A stretch of 64,000 bases of DNA from Selaginella moellendorffii (taxonomy: Eukaryota > Streptophyta > Lycopodiopsida > Selaginellales > Selaginellaceae), in NCBI RefSeq assembly GCF_000143415.4, contig NW_003314274.1, positions 474,207 to 538,206 on the forward strand, in the 5' to 3' direction. The notes beneath the pieces were generated by a model, which saw nothing but the letters and a program-made list of their open reading frames with translations, was not told where the DNA came from and did not search any database. The first letter of the stretch is position 1, and the number at the start of each line of letters is the position of its first letter. Both the position numbers and the translations under genes were made by a program. Positions 11,406-22,494 of the stretch are shown here, in pieces.

Positions 11406-12577
11406 ATGGCGGGTGTCTTGGCTCGGCGCAAGCGGCCGCTTCTCGCGATTCCTCTACAGATTTCGCGATTTCGAGCGCTGTGCGAGAATGCAGGTAGCCG
11501 AGCTGGCGTTTCGCTCATCCAAGGAGCATCCAGGGGGTTGGGGCTGGAATTCGTGTGCGATATTCTCATTTTCTTTGTGTTCCTGTCTTGGTTCTCAATG
11601 TTCTTGAATCTTTCGCTATCGATCGTGTGATAATCTTCGTCTTTGTCCAGGTGAGGCAGTTGCTGGAGAGGAATTCCAAGGATTTCGTGGTTGCTACTTG
11701 CCGAAATCCTGTAAAGGCCGAGAATTTGGCAGCTCTCAAAGAGCAGTATCCTGATCGACTTCAAGTTCTAGGCCTGGATGTCACGGACGAAGACACGATC
11801 AAGGTAAACTTCCTGGATTTCTTTCTTGTTCATCGTTTCCAAGTGGCTGCGTGAAACTAGGAAGCAGCTAACCAAGTATCAAAGTTTCATGGGCCATTGG
11901 AGCTACTTGTCAACACCGCGGGAATCCTTCACGTCGAAAATCTCGTCACACCGGGTACTCTTTTCTCTTTTCCATGCCCGAGTTTCTAGCTTCTGGTTTT
12001 AGAGACATCGCTGAGCAAACTGGAGAAGGATGCGCTACTTCTCACTTTCCAGATCAATGCCGCTGGTCCAGCACTTGTCATGAAGGTTTCTCCATCTTCT
12101 TCCTTCGAATTCTCGTCGTGACTTTGTGCCGTTTCGATTGAATTCCAGCATATGTCGCCGCTACTCAAATCCGGAGGAAGCCGAGAAGTTCCAGTGATCG
12201 CCAACTTGAGCGCCCGAGTTGGATCGATCGGGGACAACAAGCTGGGAGGCTGGCTGTCATATCGAGCGTCCAAAACAGCACTGAATCAGTGTAAGTTCTC
12301 GCTCCATTCCTCTAGAATTCGAGCTCACAAGCTCTCTCCAGTGACGAAAACCATATCGATCGAGCTAGCTCGGAGGAGAGATCCCGTTGCCTGCGTGCTG
12401 CTCCATCCCGGAACCGTGGACACCGATCTCTCCAAGCCATACCAGCGCAACGTCGCCAAAGAGAAGCTCTTCACGAAAGAATTCTCCGTGAGCAAGCTCC
12501 TGGCGATCATAGACCGCGTTGGGATGAAAGACACTGGCAAATTCTTCGCGTGGGATGGGCAAGAGATAGCGTGGTAG
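11406..12577 (+). CDS. Short-chain dehydrogenase/reductase, possibly organelle-targeted
   Basis: A classical SDR NAD(P)-dependent oxidoreductase, of the C-factor/CsgA-like type by overall look; substrate unknown. Six exons are inferred: 11406-11551, 11651-11803, 11861-11954, 12003-12085, 12149-12290 and 12342-12577, all GT-AG. Motifs in order: an Arg-rich N-terminus of about 35 residues without acids (transit-peptide-like); the cofactor loop GASRGLG; VTCRNP-type beta2 region; LDVTD; the NTAG motif (LLVNTAGIL); the active-site serine in NLSARVGS; YRASK (Tyr-x3-Lys); then HPGTVDTDLSKPY and a C-terminal AWDGQEIAW. All four SDR catalytic residues (N-S-Y-K) are present, so it should be active. It is head to head with the F-box gene. 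Confidence 0.85.
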
Positions 12578-13031
12578 CCGCGGGGGAGAGATATTCAGCG
12601 TGAATCTTTTGAATCTCTCAGACAGTGCTACGTGGCAACCGCGCGTTCGCTGCCGGGACCACGCGGCAGACGCCCATTGGCAGGCGACGTGGCCACGTAA
12701 GATCAGTGTACCCTAAATTTTAGCGTTTTTACTGCAGAAGTAGCCCAGGATGGAAGTCGCTGGCGATGGCGCTAGATCGCTCGGGTTGGAGCTCGGCGGC
12801 GCTGGATTTTGCGATGGCTGCGCGGCTCGATGCTTAAGCGCGGAGTAGTCTGGTTGTTGAATCGGGTGTGCTAGCTCCAGGGATTTCAAGGAGGAAGGTG
12901 AGATTAGGTGGACGCCGCTGCGATTGTCACTGGATAGATTGTCGCTGCGAGAGGCCGGGCAGATTTAGGTCTGGTTTTAGGGAAGCGCGAGGGAATAATC
13001 CTTCGATCGAGAGAGGGAGCCACAGGAAGGG
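12578..13031 (+). promoter_or_regulatory. HRD1 upstream region with palindromic ACGT element and uORF
   Basis: The region holds a perfect 12-bp palindrome ACGTGGCCACGT at about 12687-12698, which is two bZIP-type ACGT cores back to back containing CCACG. A further TACGTGGC lies near 12630 and an inverted CCAAT box (ATTGG) at about 12676. A small upstream ORF of 23 codons (12766-12837) precedes the HRD1 start. bZIP17/28/60-type unfolded-protein-response factors bind ACGT/CCACG motifs, so ER-stress control is a reasonable inference, but the spacing does not match a textbook ERSE. Confidence 0.4.
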
Positions 13032-15100
13032 ATGGTGAAGCTTGGGACGTATGCGGCCGCGAGTGTGATTGGCGCCGTGGCTGTGGTCTACCATGCCTTC
13101 TACAGCAGGGAGCAATTCTACCCGGCCATGGTTTACCTCAGCACCTCCAAGATCAGCGTTTTACTGCTCCTCAACTTCGCCTTTGTGGTGCTCTATGCGG
13201 TGTGGCAGCTGATCAAGATGATCTTCCTGGGGTCGCTGCGCGAGGCCGAGGTGGAGCGGCTCAACGAGCAGCTGTGGAGGGAGCTCATGGAGGTTTTGTT
13301 CGCCATGACCATCTTCCGGGAGGAGTTTAACGTGTCCTTCATCGCCATGGTGACAGTGCTCCTGTTTGTCAAGGCCTTCCACTGGCTGGCGCAGAAGAGG
13401 GTGGAGTATATCGAGATCACGCCTACTGTCTCTCGCCTCTCCCACGCCAGGATCGCGTCCTTCATGGCGTTCCTCTTGGTTCTCGACTCAATCTTCGTGC
13501 ATTCGTCCGTGTCGTATCTCCTCCGGACGAAGCAGGCATCAGTGTCGCTCTTTTTCGCTTTCGAGTGAGTTCTCCTTGTCGCCTCGAGTTGTAGACGCTC
13601 TATAAAGTTCTTTGGTTTTGCAGGTACGTGATCTTGGCAACTTCGGTCGTCTCTATGTTTCTAAAGTACTCGCTGTATATGGGTGACATGTGGATGGACG
13701 GCCAGTGGGACAATAAGGCCGTGTATATCTTTTACTTGGAGCTCGTTCGTGATCTGCTCCACCTCTCGCTTTATCTCTTCTTTTTCCTGGTTATCTTCGT
13801 GTACGTTCAAGCTTTTCAAATCCTTTTTTTTTGTCTAATGTTTGTGTTTTTGGCTTGCAGAAACTATGGTCTGCCCCTGCATCTGGTTCGTGAACTCTAC
13901 GAGATCTTTAGAAACTTCAAAGCCAGGGTGACCGACTTTATACGGTATAGAAAAGTGACATCCAACATGAACGAGCGGTTTCCGGATGCCACTGCAGAAG
14001 AGCTGGGACGGTCTGTATTTGTGCTCTTCTTTGCATTTTCTTTTATCTGAGACACGGTTTTTCTTATCGCAGTAGCGATGCGACGTGCATTATTTGTCGC
14101 GAAGAGATGAGCACAGCAAAGAAACTCCCTTGCGGCCATCTTTTCCATGTCCACTGCCTGCGTTCGTGGCTAGAGAGGCAGCAGACTTGTCCGACTTGCA
14201 GATCTCCAGTCATAGCAGCAGAGGGAGGACCGCAGGCTGCATCACAAAGGCAGCAACAGCAAGGCCAGGCACCGGAAGGTATGTGGCATTAGCAGCTCCT
14301 CAAGTGCCAACTTATTTTACCTTCGCTTTTCCAGGACAAGCTACCCCCGCCAACGCCGCGGAAGGCAACGTACCACCGGAGGCTGACCAAGCAAGAGCAA
14401 GGATGCAAGCTGCGGCAGCCGCGGCCGCGCAATATGGCTCGTCTTTTGTTTATCCTGCAACTGGAGCCTCTGGAACAATGAGCTGGTACTTTTTTTCTTC
14501 TTCTCGTTCTCACTCTTTTTTTCTGACTTGGTTAACCAGGTATCCTATGTACCTTCCTCTAGTTCCGCAGAACCAGCAACCTCTTAAAGACGAAGCGGCA
14601 TCGCCACAAGTCGAGAAGAAAGCTACCGCCGACACAGGCGGCAGCTCTAACTCCCCTGGGCAGCTCCACGCTCGACATAACTCCCCTGGGCAGCCGTCGG
14701 TGGCTTTAGGTGACCGCGTCTTCTTTCTGCCAATACTACCAGGGCCTTCTTGGCCCTCACAGTCCAAGTCTGGAGAAAGGTCTGCCGCAACTAGCAGCAG
14801 TCCCCAGCAACAGCAGCAGAGTAACGTCCAACACAAGTACCTCCAAAGCACGATCGAGGTAAGCCACCTCTTTTGCTTTTCTATGTTCTCGTTCTTTTGG
14901 TCTTGTTCTAACTCATGGAATCTCTTGTCTAGCTTCTCCGGCAACAGCTCAACGTAGCACTGGAGCTGCAAAAGAGTATGGGCGACGCGTCGTCTCAAGA
15001 GGAGGAGCAGCATCTAGGAGATAGCGACGAGGCCTTCCGGGATAGGAAAGGAAAGGCCCGTGTCGACGATGAAGGCTCGACTTCGCTCGAAAAGCAGTGA
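13032..15100 (+). CDS. HRD1: ERAD-associated E3 ubiquitin-protein ligase HRD1
   Basis: The membrane RING ligase of ER-associated degradation, ubiquitinating misfolded lumenal and membrane proteins. Exons are inferred at 13032-13564, 13624-13800, 13861-14010, 14073-14279, about 14336-14486, about 14540-14860 and about 14934-15100, with introns of about 50-70 bp. The first about 250 residues carry six hydrophobic segments. Then comes a RING-H2 finger encoded from 14085: CIICREEM, CGHLFHVHCLRSWLERQ, CPTCRSPV, with all eight zinc ligands (C3H2C3) present. The C-terminal half is low complexity (poly-Gln, poly-Ala, Pro/Ser-rich) with short repeats of SNSPGQ. The start MVKLGTYAAASVIG matches plant HRD1 N-termini. 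The stop at 15098-15100 lies only 80 bp from the end of the convergent UBX gene. Confidence 0.92.
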
Positions 15101-15179
15101 ATCCAGGCAAGAATTTATTGTTTTTGTTCTTCCTTATCGACGACTCCTACAATAAGAGAGAGGTACATACATAATTTAC

Positions 15180-17140
15180 TCACTTGCGCTCGTCGTTGTC
15201 GTTAGCACCGAACTGCGTGGCATTCCCATTCCAGTACGTGTTGCCTCGCTTGAACATATCGTCGTCCTCGTCGTGCCTCAGAGTGTGGACGTTACTTCCC
15301 CAGCTAGTGCTTGATCTCTTCGCAGGTGGCGGCGCTTTTCTCGAGTTATCAGCGTCATTGATGCTGGGCTTCGAAGCTGGAAGAGAAAATCACATAATGA
15401 GAGCAAGAACAAGAACTAAGAGCAAACCTGCTGGCGATGGCGATGGAGGAGACTTTGGCCTCTCGGAAGGAGAAGCGTTGCCACCACGAACGTAAGAAAG
15501 AGGATTAAGATACGTGAGCCATCGCCCCATGCCACCAGTTGGACTGGAAGGCTTCGAGGGGCTTGTCACAAGCTTGGCATCGCTGCTTGGTACCAGGATA
15601 AGCACAGCGCGGTAGCCGATATCAAGGTCCACCAGAGCGTTCTCGTAATCTGGAAGACGAGATGTTAAGAGTAGAAAGAAACCATCAACTCTACCTTCAG
15701 CATTGAAGATCTTGCGAGGAAATGGAACCGCAAAGGCGTAGCTCGCGTTGCCATCCGTCCTGTTCTCGTCGACGAAGTATTTCACTGTCCAGAGAGTGTC
15801 GCTCTTCTCAAACTCGCGGCGGATCACTGCTCCATCCGTGAGCTTCACCTGCAAGTGGACCTTGTCTGGGATTCTCAAAGGTCTCGGCTCGGGTGGCGGT
15901 GGCGATGGTGGAGTGGTGGTCTTCTTCTTGGCCACCGGCACTTCGAGCACGCAGCCCTTTACTTCTTCCACAGGCTCCACGCTCTGGTCGGGTGGAGTTT
16001 GGATTTCCTCTTCCACGGCTCGACCGATGGCTGGCGCAGTCAACACAGGCATCTGGCTCGTATCTTCCGAGAGCTCCTCACCACGATCGGACTCGGTTCG
16101 TGGCACTGGTTTCGAGAGCTCGTCACCCGGGTCGGACGTGGTTGCTAGTGTCTCGTTCTTTTCCTCGACTTTGCAAAGAGACGCTTCTTTTAATGCTGGC
16201 AAAGTTTGTGTCGGCTCCTCGGGTTTTGAGGATGCGGCGTTCTGCGGAGTTTCAGGGCTTGATGACAAAGTTTGTGTCGGCTCCTCCGGTTTTGAGGATG
16301 CGGCGTTCTGCGGAGTTTCAAGGCTTGATGACAAAGTTTGTGTCGGCTCCTCGGGTTTTGAGGATGCGGCGCTTTCCGGAGTTTCAAGGCTTGATGACGC
16401 TGTTGGCATGCCCAACAAAGCAGCCATGGCTGTTTGCACCTATACAGAAGAAGGAAGGAGCGAAGGTGTAATTTATCTATCCAAAACTGAAGGGAAAGGC
16501 TACCTGGAATTGGAACGTATCCACGGCATATTGCAACCTTTTCGAGAGTTCCTCTGGAGTGATGAATCCGTCTACAAAAGCGAGTTGAGAGCAAGAGAAA
16601 AACCAGCAAAGAATCCTTACTTTGCTCCCATAACTTTACACCTTGGTAGCCAATGGCTGTAATGCTAGGCACAGCTGATATAGGATCTGCATTGAGACAT
16701 TGGAAACAAGCTTGATCGTTTCCAAGAAGATCAAAATTGCAAAGCATACATAAAACCGAGAAGTGAAGCGCATCAACGCTTCCATGCACCAAACGAAGAG
16801 CAACAAACTTTTCCAGAATCAAGCTTACAACCTGCGCTTGCGAAAATCGAAGCTCTTCCTTGAAAGTATTGTGAATTCTCTTACCTGCGGCGCTCTCCAG
16901 GTCGTTTCTTCCAGCCTCGCCGACTCCTCGCCATCATCTAAGCCACACATTTTAGGAGAGAATCGAAAGGGGGAAAAGCAAGAGATTGATTACTGGCAAT
17001 GTAGACAAGAAATACTTTGGAGCTCTGCTGCGCGGTAGCTACGGCGCTCGGGATGGATCCCGCGAAGAACAGCGCATCCTGAAAGCCAGCGATGAGACGA
17101 TCGATTGATTGTCGAGAAGCTCTTACACTATTTTGTGACA
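15180..17140 (-). CDS. UBX-domain protein, UBXN4/At2g43210-like
   Basis: A likely p97/CDC48 cofactor working in ERAD. The N-terminal thioredoxin-like UAS region is split over small exons: FFAGSIPSAVATAQQSSKVF and LVYIA (16985-17085), then NDGEESARLEETTWRAPQ (16885-16945), LRLVHGSVDALHF, NADPISAVPSITAIGYQG (16640-16800) and GFITPEELSKRL (16505-16570). The exon up to 16439 encodes a Ser/Pro/Glu-rich linker with a 22-residue tandem repeat. A UBX domain follows (VHLQVKLTDGAVIRREF to YRAVLILVPSS, about 15600-15870). The last exon ends NATQFGANDNDERK. The start MSQNS is joined by a roughly 50-bp intron (GTAAGAG...TTTCAG) to DALFF; reading through that intron is also open, so the N-terminus is the least certain part. 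A telobox-like AAACCCTAA lies just upstream. Confidence 0.85.
16195..16400 (-). repeat. Three tandem 66-bp coding repeats in the UBX gene
   Basis: Three nearly identical 66-bp units encode the 22-residue block SSKPEEPTQTLSSSxETPxx plus AA. The units differ at only a few bases, indicating recent expansion. They lie in the disordered linker between the UAS and UBX domains. Confidence 0.85.
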
Positions 17141-17141
17141 T

Positions 17142-17599
17142 AGAGTGCCCACAAACCCTAACCCTAGGTAGGACCAAGTATCCATTGCCATTATATTGTT
17201 TTAAATTGTAAGAAAGTGTGATTCTTCTTCCCGATCTTGCCGGGATCTTTCCCCGGTTCCTTCGGAACTGGAACTGTAAAATTTTCCCGGCAGCCTTAAT
17301 GGAAAGTCAGTTCCAATTTCTACGACGTAGGTGGATTTTCGCCTTGCCGAACCTTGTCCTTTAGTAATTTCAAAAAATTTTGGGAGAATTTCAACACAAG
17401 ATGCTGATTCACAAAAAAAAAGCCAAAAGTTTTACCATGAAAGCTTGGACAGGAAAAAGCGCGAGCCAAATTTTATCACATTGCAAGATTGATGATCAAA
17501 GCTTGGACAATGAATGATTCACAGGAAAAAAATCAAGTGTCTATACATTACTAATTAGCTCTCCAGGTACAAATCAATCAGTCGAATCGTTTTCTTCAT
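17142..17599. other. Intergenic spacer, nothing recognised
   Basis: AT-rich spacer between the UBX gene start and the 3' end of the small membrane-protein gene. No gene, hairpin or repeat was seen. Confidence 0.5.
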
Positions 17600-18160
17600 C
17601 TATCTTCCCGTGCTGGATTGATGTGGAAACAGAGCTCTTTGCGGTGTAGGCATGGAGTGGCCGCCACTGCTGCCCTCCTCACTGCCGCCGGCCTCGAGAT
17701 CCACCCCCGCCCAGCCTAGCTCCGCCGCTCTCGCCCTCGCCAGCGACGCCTCTCGCCGCTGCTCGATGTACTTGCGCGTCCGGCACACATAGACCGCAAG
17801 AACCACGAACGCGATCACGAAGAACACTCCCACCGCGATCCCAGCGATCGCCTGGTGCGAGATCGTGATCGTCTCGTCGTCGTCGTCGTCGTTGTTATCA
17901 TCGCTGGATCCGGATCCATCGCCGTCGCTGGAATTGGATTGCTGCAGTAGCCAGCGTCGTCCAATCGATCCAATCGCTGGCTGGATCCGGTGGATCATGG
18001 ATCCAGGAACTTCAAACCCGTAGTGGGCGATCTCATATGGTGATTCCTCGGCACCGCCGCCTGGGATCCAGATCGAAAGTAGCAGGAATAGAGAAAGAAG
18101 AAGAAGCAACGCGCTCCTCTGGGTCGCCGCCACCTCTCTGCCAAATAGCGCCATTTTCAT
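17600..18160 (-). CDS. Small single-pass membrane protein with signal peptide
   Basis: Not assigned to a family. The 186-residue protein has an N-terminal signal peptide (hydrophobic run ALLLLLSLFLLLSIWIPGGG, residues about 17-36). A short ectodomain contains PYEIAHYGFEVPGSM and an Asn/Ser/Asp-rich acidic tract (DDNNDDDDDE, from a CGTCGT-rich stretch at 17870-17890). One transmembrane segment follows (AIAGIAVGVFFVIAFVVLAV, about residues 106-125), then a basic juxtamembrane CRTRKYIEQRREASLARAR and a Gly/Ser cytosolic tail. This type-I topology would place it at the plasma membrane or endomembranes. The start is MKMALFGR at 18160; a TATA-like CTATAAAG lies about 35-40 bp upstream (near 18200), implying a very short leader. 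No frameshifts were seen. Confidence 0.7.
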   Translation of the reverse strand: MKMALFGREVAATQRSALLLLLSLFLLLSIWIPGGGAEESPYEIAHYGFEVPGSMIHRIQPAIGSIGRRWLLQQSNSSDGDGSGSSDDNNDDDDDETITISHQAIAGIAVGVFFVIAFVVLAVYVCRTRKYIEQRREASLARARAAELGWAGVDLEAGGSEEGSSGGHSMPTPQRALFPHQSSTGR

Positions 18161-18808
18161 CGCTGCCAAGATATCAAGCTCGAGTAGAATGGAAGTCTTT
18201 ATAGAGAGAGAGACTTGACTCTACGTATTCTTCCACACAATACATGATGCGTGTACGCGACCAGTTCAAAGTTTAAGGTGTCGTATTTCTTGTGAATAGC
18301 GCGTCATAAGAGGGTTGTGCTTGGCCTGGGAAGTCGACAGAACTTTTTTACCTTATATCCGCATGGTCAACCTTTTATAACCCTTCTTTCCGAACATTCC
18401 GAAAGCGCGCACAGATATAATCTAGTCAAGCACGCAGTACAGATGGCAACTCAGACATATATTGATATAAAATACCAGTGACCATTGATAATTATAATAT
18501 CCACAAAGATCATACCGTTCTCCCTGTCCTGTATTCTCTCAAAATACTGCAACCTTCAACATCCATGAAACAGAGCCAGTGAGCAAACACACCACAGCAT
18601 CTGCATGATCACACTGAAGCAGGCAGAAAAGCAAAACTTGGACAATGTACCTTGGTACCGATCCTCACAGTTTTTGTATCCTACTGTTCATTGAAAATCA
18701 CCCCAATCCAAATCCAATTCTTCACAGATTCTGGCAAGCCGCGAACAAAGTAGGGCACACTCGTTTCTTCAAGAGAAAACGCCTAAGCTTCTAGAGATTT
18801 AAAAACTG
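18161..18808. other. Intergenic spacer
   Basis: Promoter of the membrane-protein gene followed by the 3' flank of the small secreted-precursor gene. No further gene is recognised. Confidence 0.4.
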
Positions 18809-19090
18809 TTAAAAGAGATCAAGCCAATCTCCAGAGCCTAAGTTGTAGCCAACTCCTCCCATCAAGGAGCCCTTGCTCATGTGCTTGCTAAGAGGATCTC
18901 GATCTCTTGGATGTCCTGGACGTGGTGGTGGCAATGGCGGGGGCAATGGTCGCAATGGTATGGTCACCGCACTGATGATTGTATCTTTTTCCTCTGCATG
19001 GTGATGTGCTGTCATTTCCGCAAACAAGATCACGAGGTATGAAGTTAGTACTAGAATCCCCCTTTGCCACATGCTCTTGACTCCCACCAT
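18809..19090 (-). CDS. Small secreted-type precursor, proline-rich
   Basis: Unrecognised. The frame of 93 residues from the ATG at 19090 starts MVGVKSMWQRGILVLTSYLV. It has a signal-peptide-like hydrophobic run (GILVLTSYLVILFAEMT), a His/Glu linker, a proline-rich segment (LRPLPPPLPPPRPGHP), a basic/acidic stretch RDRDPLSKHMSK and a Gly-rich end (MGGVGYNLGSGDWLDLF). Length and layout suit a plant peptide-hormone precursor processed at the C-terminus, but the tail matches none of CLE, IDA, CEP, RGF/GLV or PSY motifs that I know. Proline-rich wall peptide is an alternative. It is isolated, with AT-rich DNA on both sides; transcription is unproven. Confidence 0.5.
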   Translation of the reverse strand: MVGVKSMWQRGILVLTSYLVILFAEMTAHHHAEEKDTIISAVTIPLRPLPPPLPPPRPGHPRDRDPLSKHMSKGSLMGGVGYNLGSGDWLDLF

Positions 19091-19124
19091 GAAAGGTGAG
19101 ACTGTCCAGCAGCGGCAGCACACT

Positions 19125-22100
19125 GGCTACGCCTGCCCATAGATTTTCTGCACTCTATCGAGGGTTGATTATGGAGGTAGTTTTGTAAAGATTTACAGGT
19201 TTCTTTAAAGTGATAAGATTTTTAAAAGAAAGATAATGATCTGCATTTGACTTTAGTGATTGATACATCTAAGATCCTAAGATACATTTGACTAGAGTGA
19301 TAGATCGATAGAGTCTTCTATAATATGATTGCATTTCTAATCCAATAAACCAATTAGTATTTGAAGGTAGTGAGGTGAGAATAATTTTTGAAAGAATTTT
19401 AGCATTCATTCAAGCATAAAGAATAAGACTTTTAGAAGAAAATAAAAAGTGTGAACAACAGGTTGGTTTTCCAAATTAATGTTGGCACAACTTCCCTTTT
19501 TTCATAGTTGTCTAGAAAATCCCCATGACCCAAGGAGCTCAAGATCATAGTAGCCTTAGATTTGTTACTTTTTCCTGTGCAAAAACACCTATATTCTTTA
19601 TCTTCTTATTAAATTTTTCATTAGTACTTCTTCCACATAAAAACTGTTAAAGTAATTAGTTTTTATTTTCATACTGAATGGCTTTCCAGAGGAGCAATCA
19701 AGCACCACCACCATCATTAAACTTTGTGACCTTAAAGTGGTTCTGATGGCTATATATTAGTTGACATTCAAAATGCATTGACTTTATTAAGTAATAATAT
19801 TACTTGATTCAATGGTATGAGAGTTTATTAAAATCCAAACTCAACAAAAATAGAAAAGCAATTATAACATATTTTTTCAACCAAAGATGAAAAAACAATA
19901 TAACTCTTTAACCTTTACTATGCAAGTAACATGATGTAACCTCTTAAATTTAGATTTCTTGAGAGGTAGTATTATTTAACACTTAACCCTAAGACCCTTA
20001 ATAGGTAAGTGCAAGTCTTTTTCCTTTACATTTGAATCATAAACTATCTTAAATAAAACCTAAAACTCTAGAGTGTTTTTAGATGCTAATTAAAAAGCTT
20101 AAAACACACTTTCAAAGAAAGAAAGTGTCAAAAACTATATAAGATAAAATCATTATACACTTTCAAATCATGTTGTCTTGTTAGCTTTGTAAATTAGAGA
20201 AGCAAGAGAAAAGAAATAAACCAAAAATATTTTTTTTTGTATAAAACACATATATTTCTTTAATGGCCTCTTACATCGCCTATATCATTACTATAACTAT
20301 TGATTGTGCCTTCATATAATACTAAAAGAGTGATCACCTAAGGGGAGGCGTTTTGCTATGGTGGCATTAGTTTTGCTCCCCTTCCTTACTCCATATTCAT
20401 TGCTAGTGCTAGAAATTTTAACATGGTTCATATTAACGATAAGGAAGAATATTAAAATTAAAACTTGATTACAAATGAATTAGAACCACTAGATTGGGGA
20501 ATATACTATAAAATATACTTGAATATTCTAGATACCTCTTCTTTTATATGTTTTCTAAAGTAAACAAAAAAGATGGAAGAATGTTCTTTTTCAAGGATGT
20601 ATCTAATTTGTAAGCTTTTTTGTTTTTTTATTACCATATTCAATTGGATTACAAACTTTTACTAACTTTGATAACTTTCTGATTCAATTATTATTTTGGG
20701 TAAAGACATAATATTTTTTACTTAAATCTGATGATTGAACTAGCTAAATTATTTACTTGAATTTTTTTATTTTTACATACTTAACTATGAAAGCTACTGT
20801 TTTTACCAATGTGCTTTGAGGATACTAGTTTCAAAGTACATATTTGATCTAATTACAACCATAGAGCAATGTCACTAGATTCAGTTTTCCATGATCATCC
20901 CATGTGGATAGAGAGTTCATCACAATGCCATTCGAAAATAGCTAATTAATTATAATTAAGCTCAAAATTATTTTAAGCAAGCACTCTCAACTTGCAAGGA
21001 TCTTACAAAGGAGACATAAAGTAAATTTATAAAGCGATATTTTGTCTGCTACTAAAAATAACATTTCCCAGATGGTAAATCTTACAGTTGAAAAGTAGAA
21101 AAAAAGCATAAAATGTTAAAGCATACTTTACTAGCACTTCAACTAATGGCAAAGGGGGAGTTATTTTAGGATAATGGATAATCAATATAAAAGCTTACAA
21201 AATACTAGGTAGAGGATCTTTATTTTTAAATCTCTTGTCTCATGCCTGTAAGACTATGTGTATATGAATAAATGAATGAATAACATTGCCACCTCCCTTA
21301 AATTCATATTACATGATAGATGTCTGGACACATTATCAAACAATGAAAAAGCTTCAAAACTATAGATACACAACTAGATAAAAAGTTATCTTATCAACCA
21401 AAATATTATTGGATAAAAAAGCAAGGGCCCTCTAGCTTCTTCGTGAACAAGTTGGGACAAGTACATTTAGGACTAGTACATTTAGGTTTTTGGGCAAATC
21501 CCAAGATAGTGAGATGAGGTAGTATATTTGTGTATAGTTGGTAGTCGAATTGGCTATTGTCTGTGATAATACAGCATTATTAATAAATTGAACTAAGGCA
21601 CCCGCCTACATGTGGGTGCAGGGCGGGGCGGCCTATTTGGTATAGTACTAAATCGATGTATTTTAATGGTTTAAGGCAACGCTCTTCTAAATTTATGATA
21701 CTTTGTTTTATAAATTAATTTCAGAATAAAAGCTTGGTATTCAATTATATTGTAATTATGATTTATCATATATTTAAACTGAGTGTTCCTAGTTGTGCTC
21801 TGTCAGGTCGTGCTGCTCCACAGGATCTTTCTCGCTCTGCCACATGATCTTTCTCACCATTAGGTCTGCTGCCTCAATATCAAACCACTTGCACTTGCAA
21901 CCGTGATCCCAAATCCTGAGCGGCTGCACGATCCACTACCTAGCAGCTAGAGCCCATGGAGTGATTCTTCCAGCTGATCAAACACCCAAATCTGGGGGAA
22001 TCATCTTTTCGGTTGTCCAAGAACCCTCTGAAGTGCGCTAAAGTGACGTGGCACACATGATCCCACGTCACTTCAGAGAGGTGCCACTTAAGCGCTAACA

Positions 22101-22494
22101 CCATAATCTCTCTCAAATCCCAGCAATAGCATATTGTAGCACTGACTGTGATGTGGATTTTAATTCAAGGACAGCGATCGACAGCGAAGAACCTATATAA
22201 GAGTGAAAAGATTTAAAGGGCCAACAGGGCATTTTAAAAATTTCCCTTTCCCTTTGTTTTTAAAACGTAGTTTTCGCGCCATTAAGCAGTGATTCCAGGT
22301 AATAGATCCCGGAATCGCAAGCCGGTGCAGTGACGGAGCACATAATCCTTTATTTATTTATTTATTTTTAATTATAATATCGCGGCTTACAGCGTTTGGG
22401 AAGGAGAGGCAGGCAGATTAGGGATATTTGAGGGTAATTGCGTGGTACATTCACCAGAAATTTCTCAAAGCTCTATAGACAAAGAGCCACGCTC
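19125..22494. other. AT-rich gene-poor spacer with scattered repeat relics
   Basis: No frame, RNA or domain is recognisable over this 3.4 kb. Points of note are a GC-rich hairpin (GCACCC...GGGTGC) at about 21599-21620 and, at 21790-22160, a higher-GC insert containing an 11-bp inverted repeat AAGTGACGTGG / CCACGTCACTT (22040-22072). Confidence 0.6.

Noticed and set aside
14085-14957. A 290-codon plus frame overlapping HRD1
   Set aside because: It runs through HRD1 introns; the RING exon and C-terminal exons in the HRD1 frame explain the region, and splice sites are clear.
21596-21640. GC-rich hairpin GCACCC...GGGTGC considered as a fourth Helitron end
   Set aside because: The minus-strand sequence after the hairpin reads CTTAG, not CTRR, and the flank does not match the other three copies.
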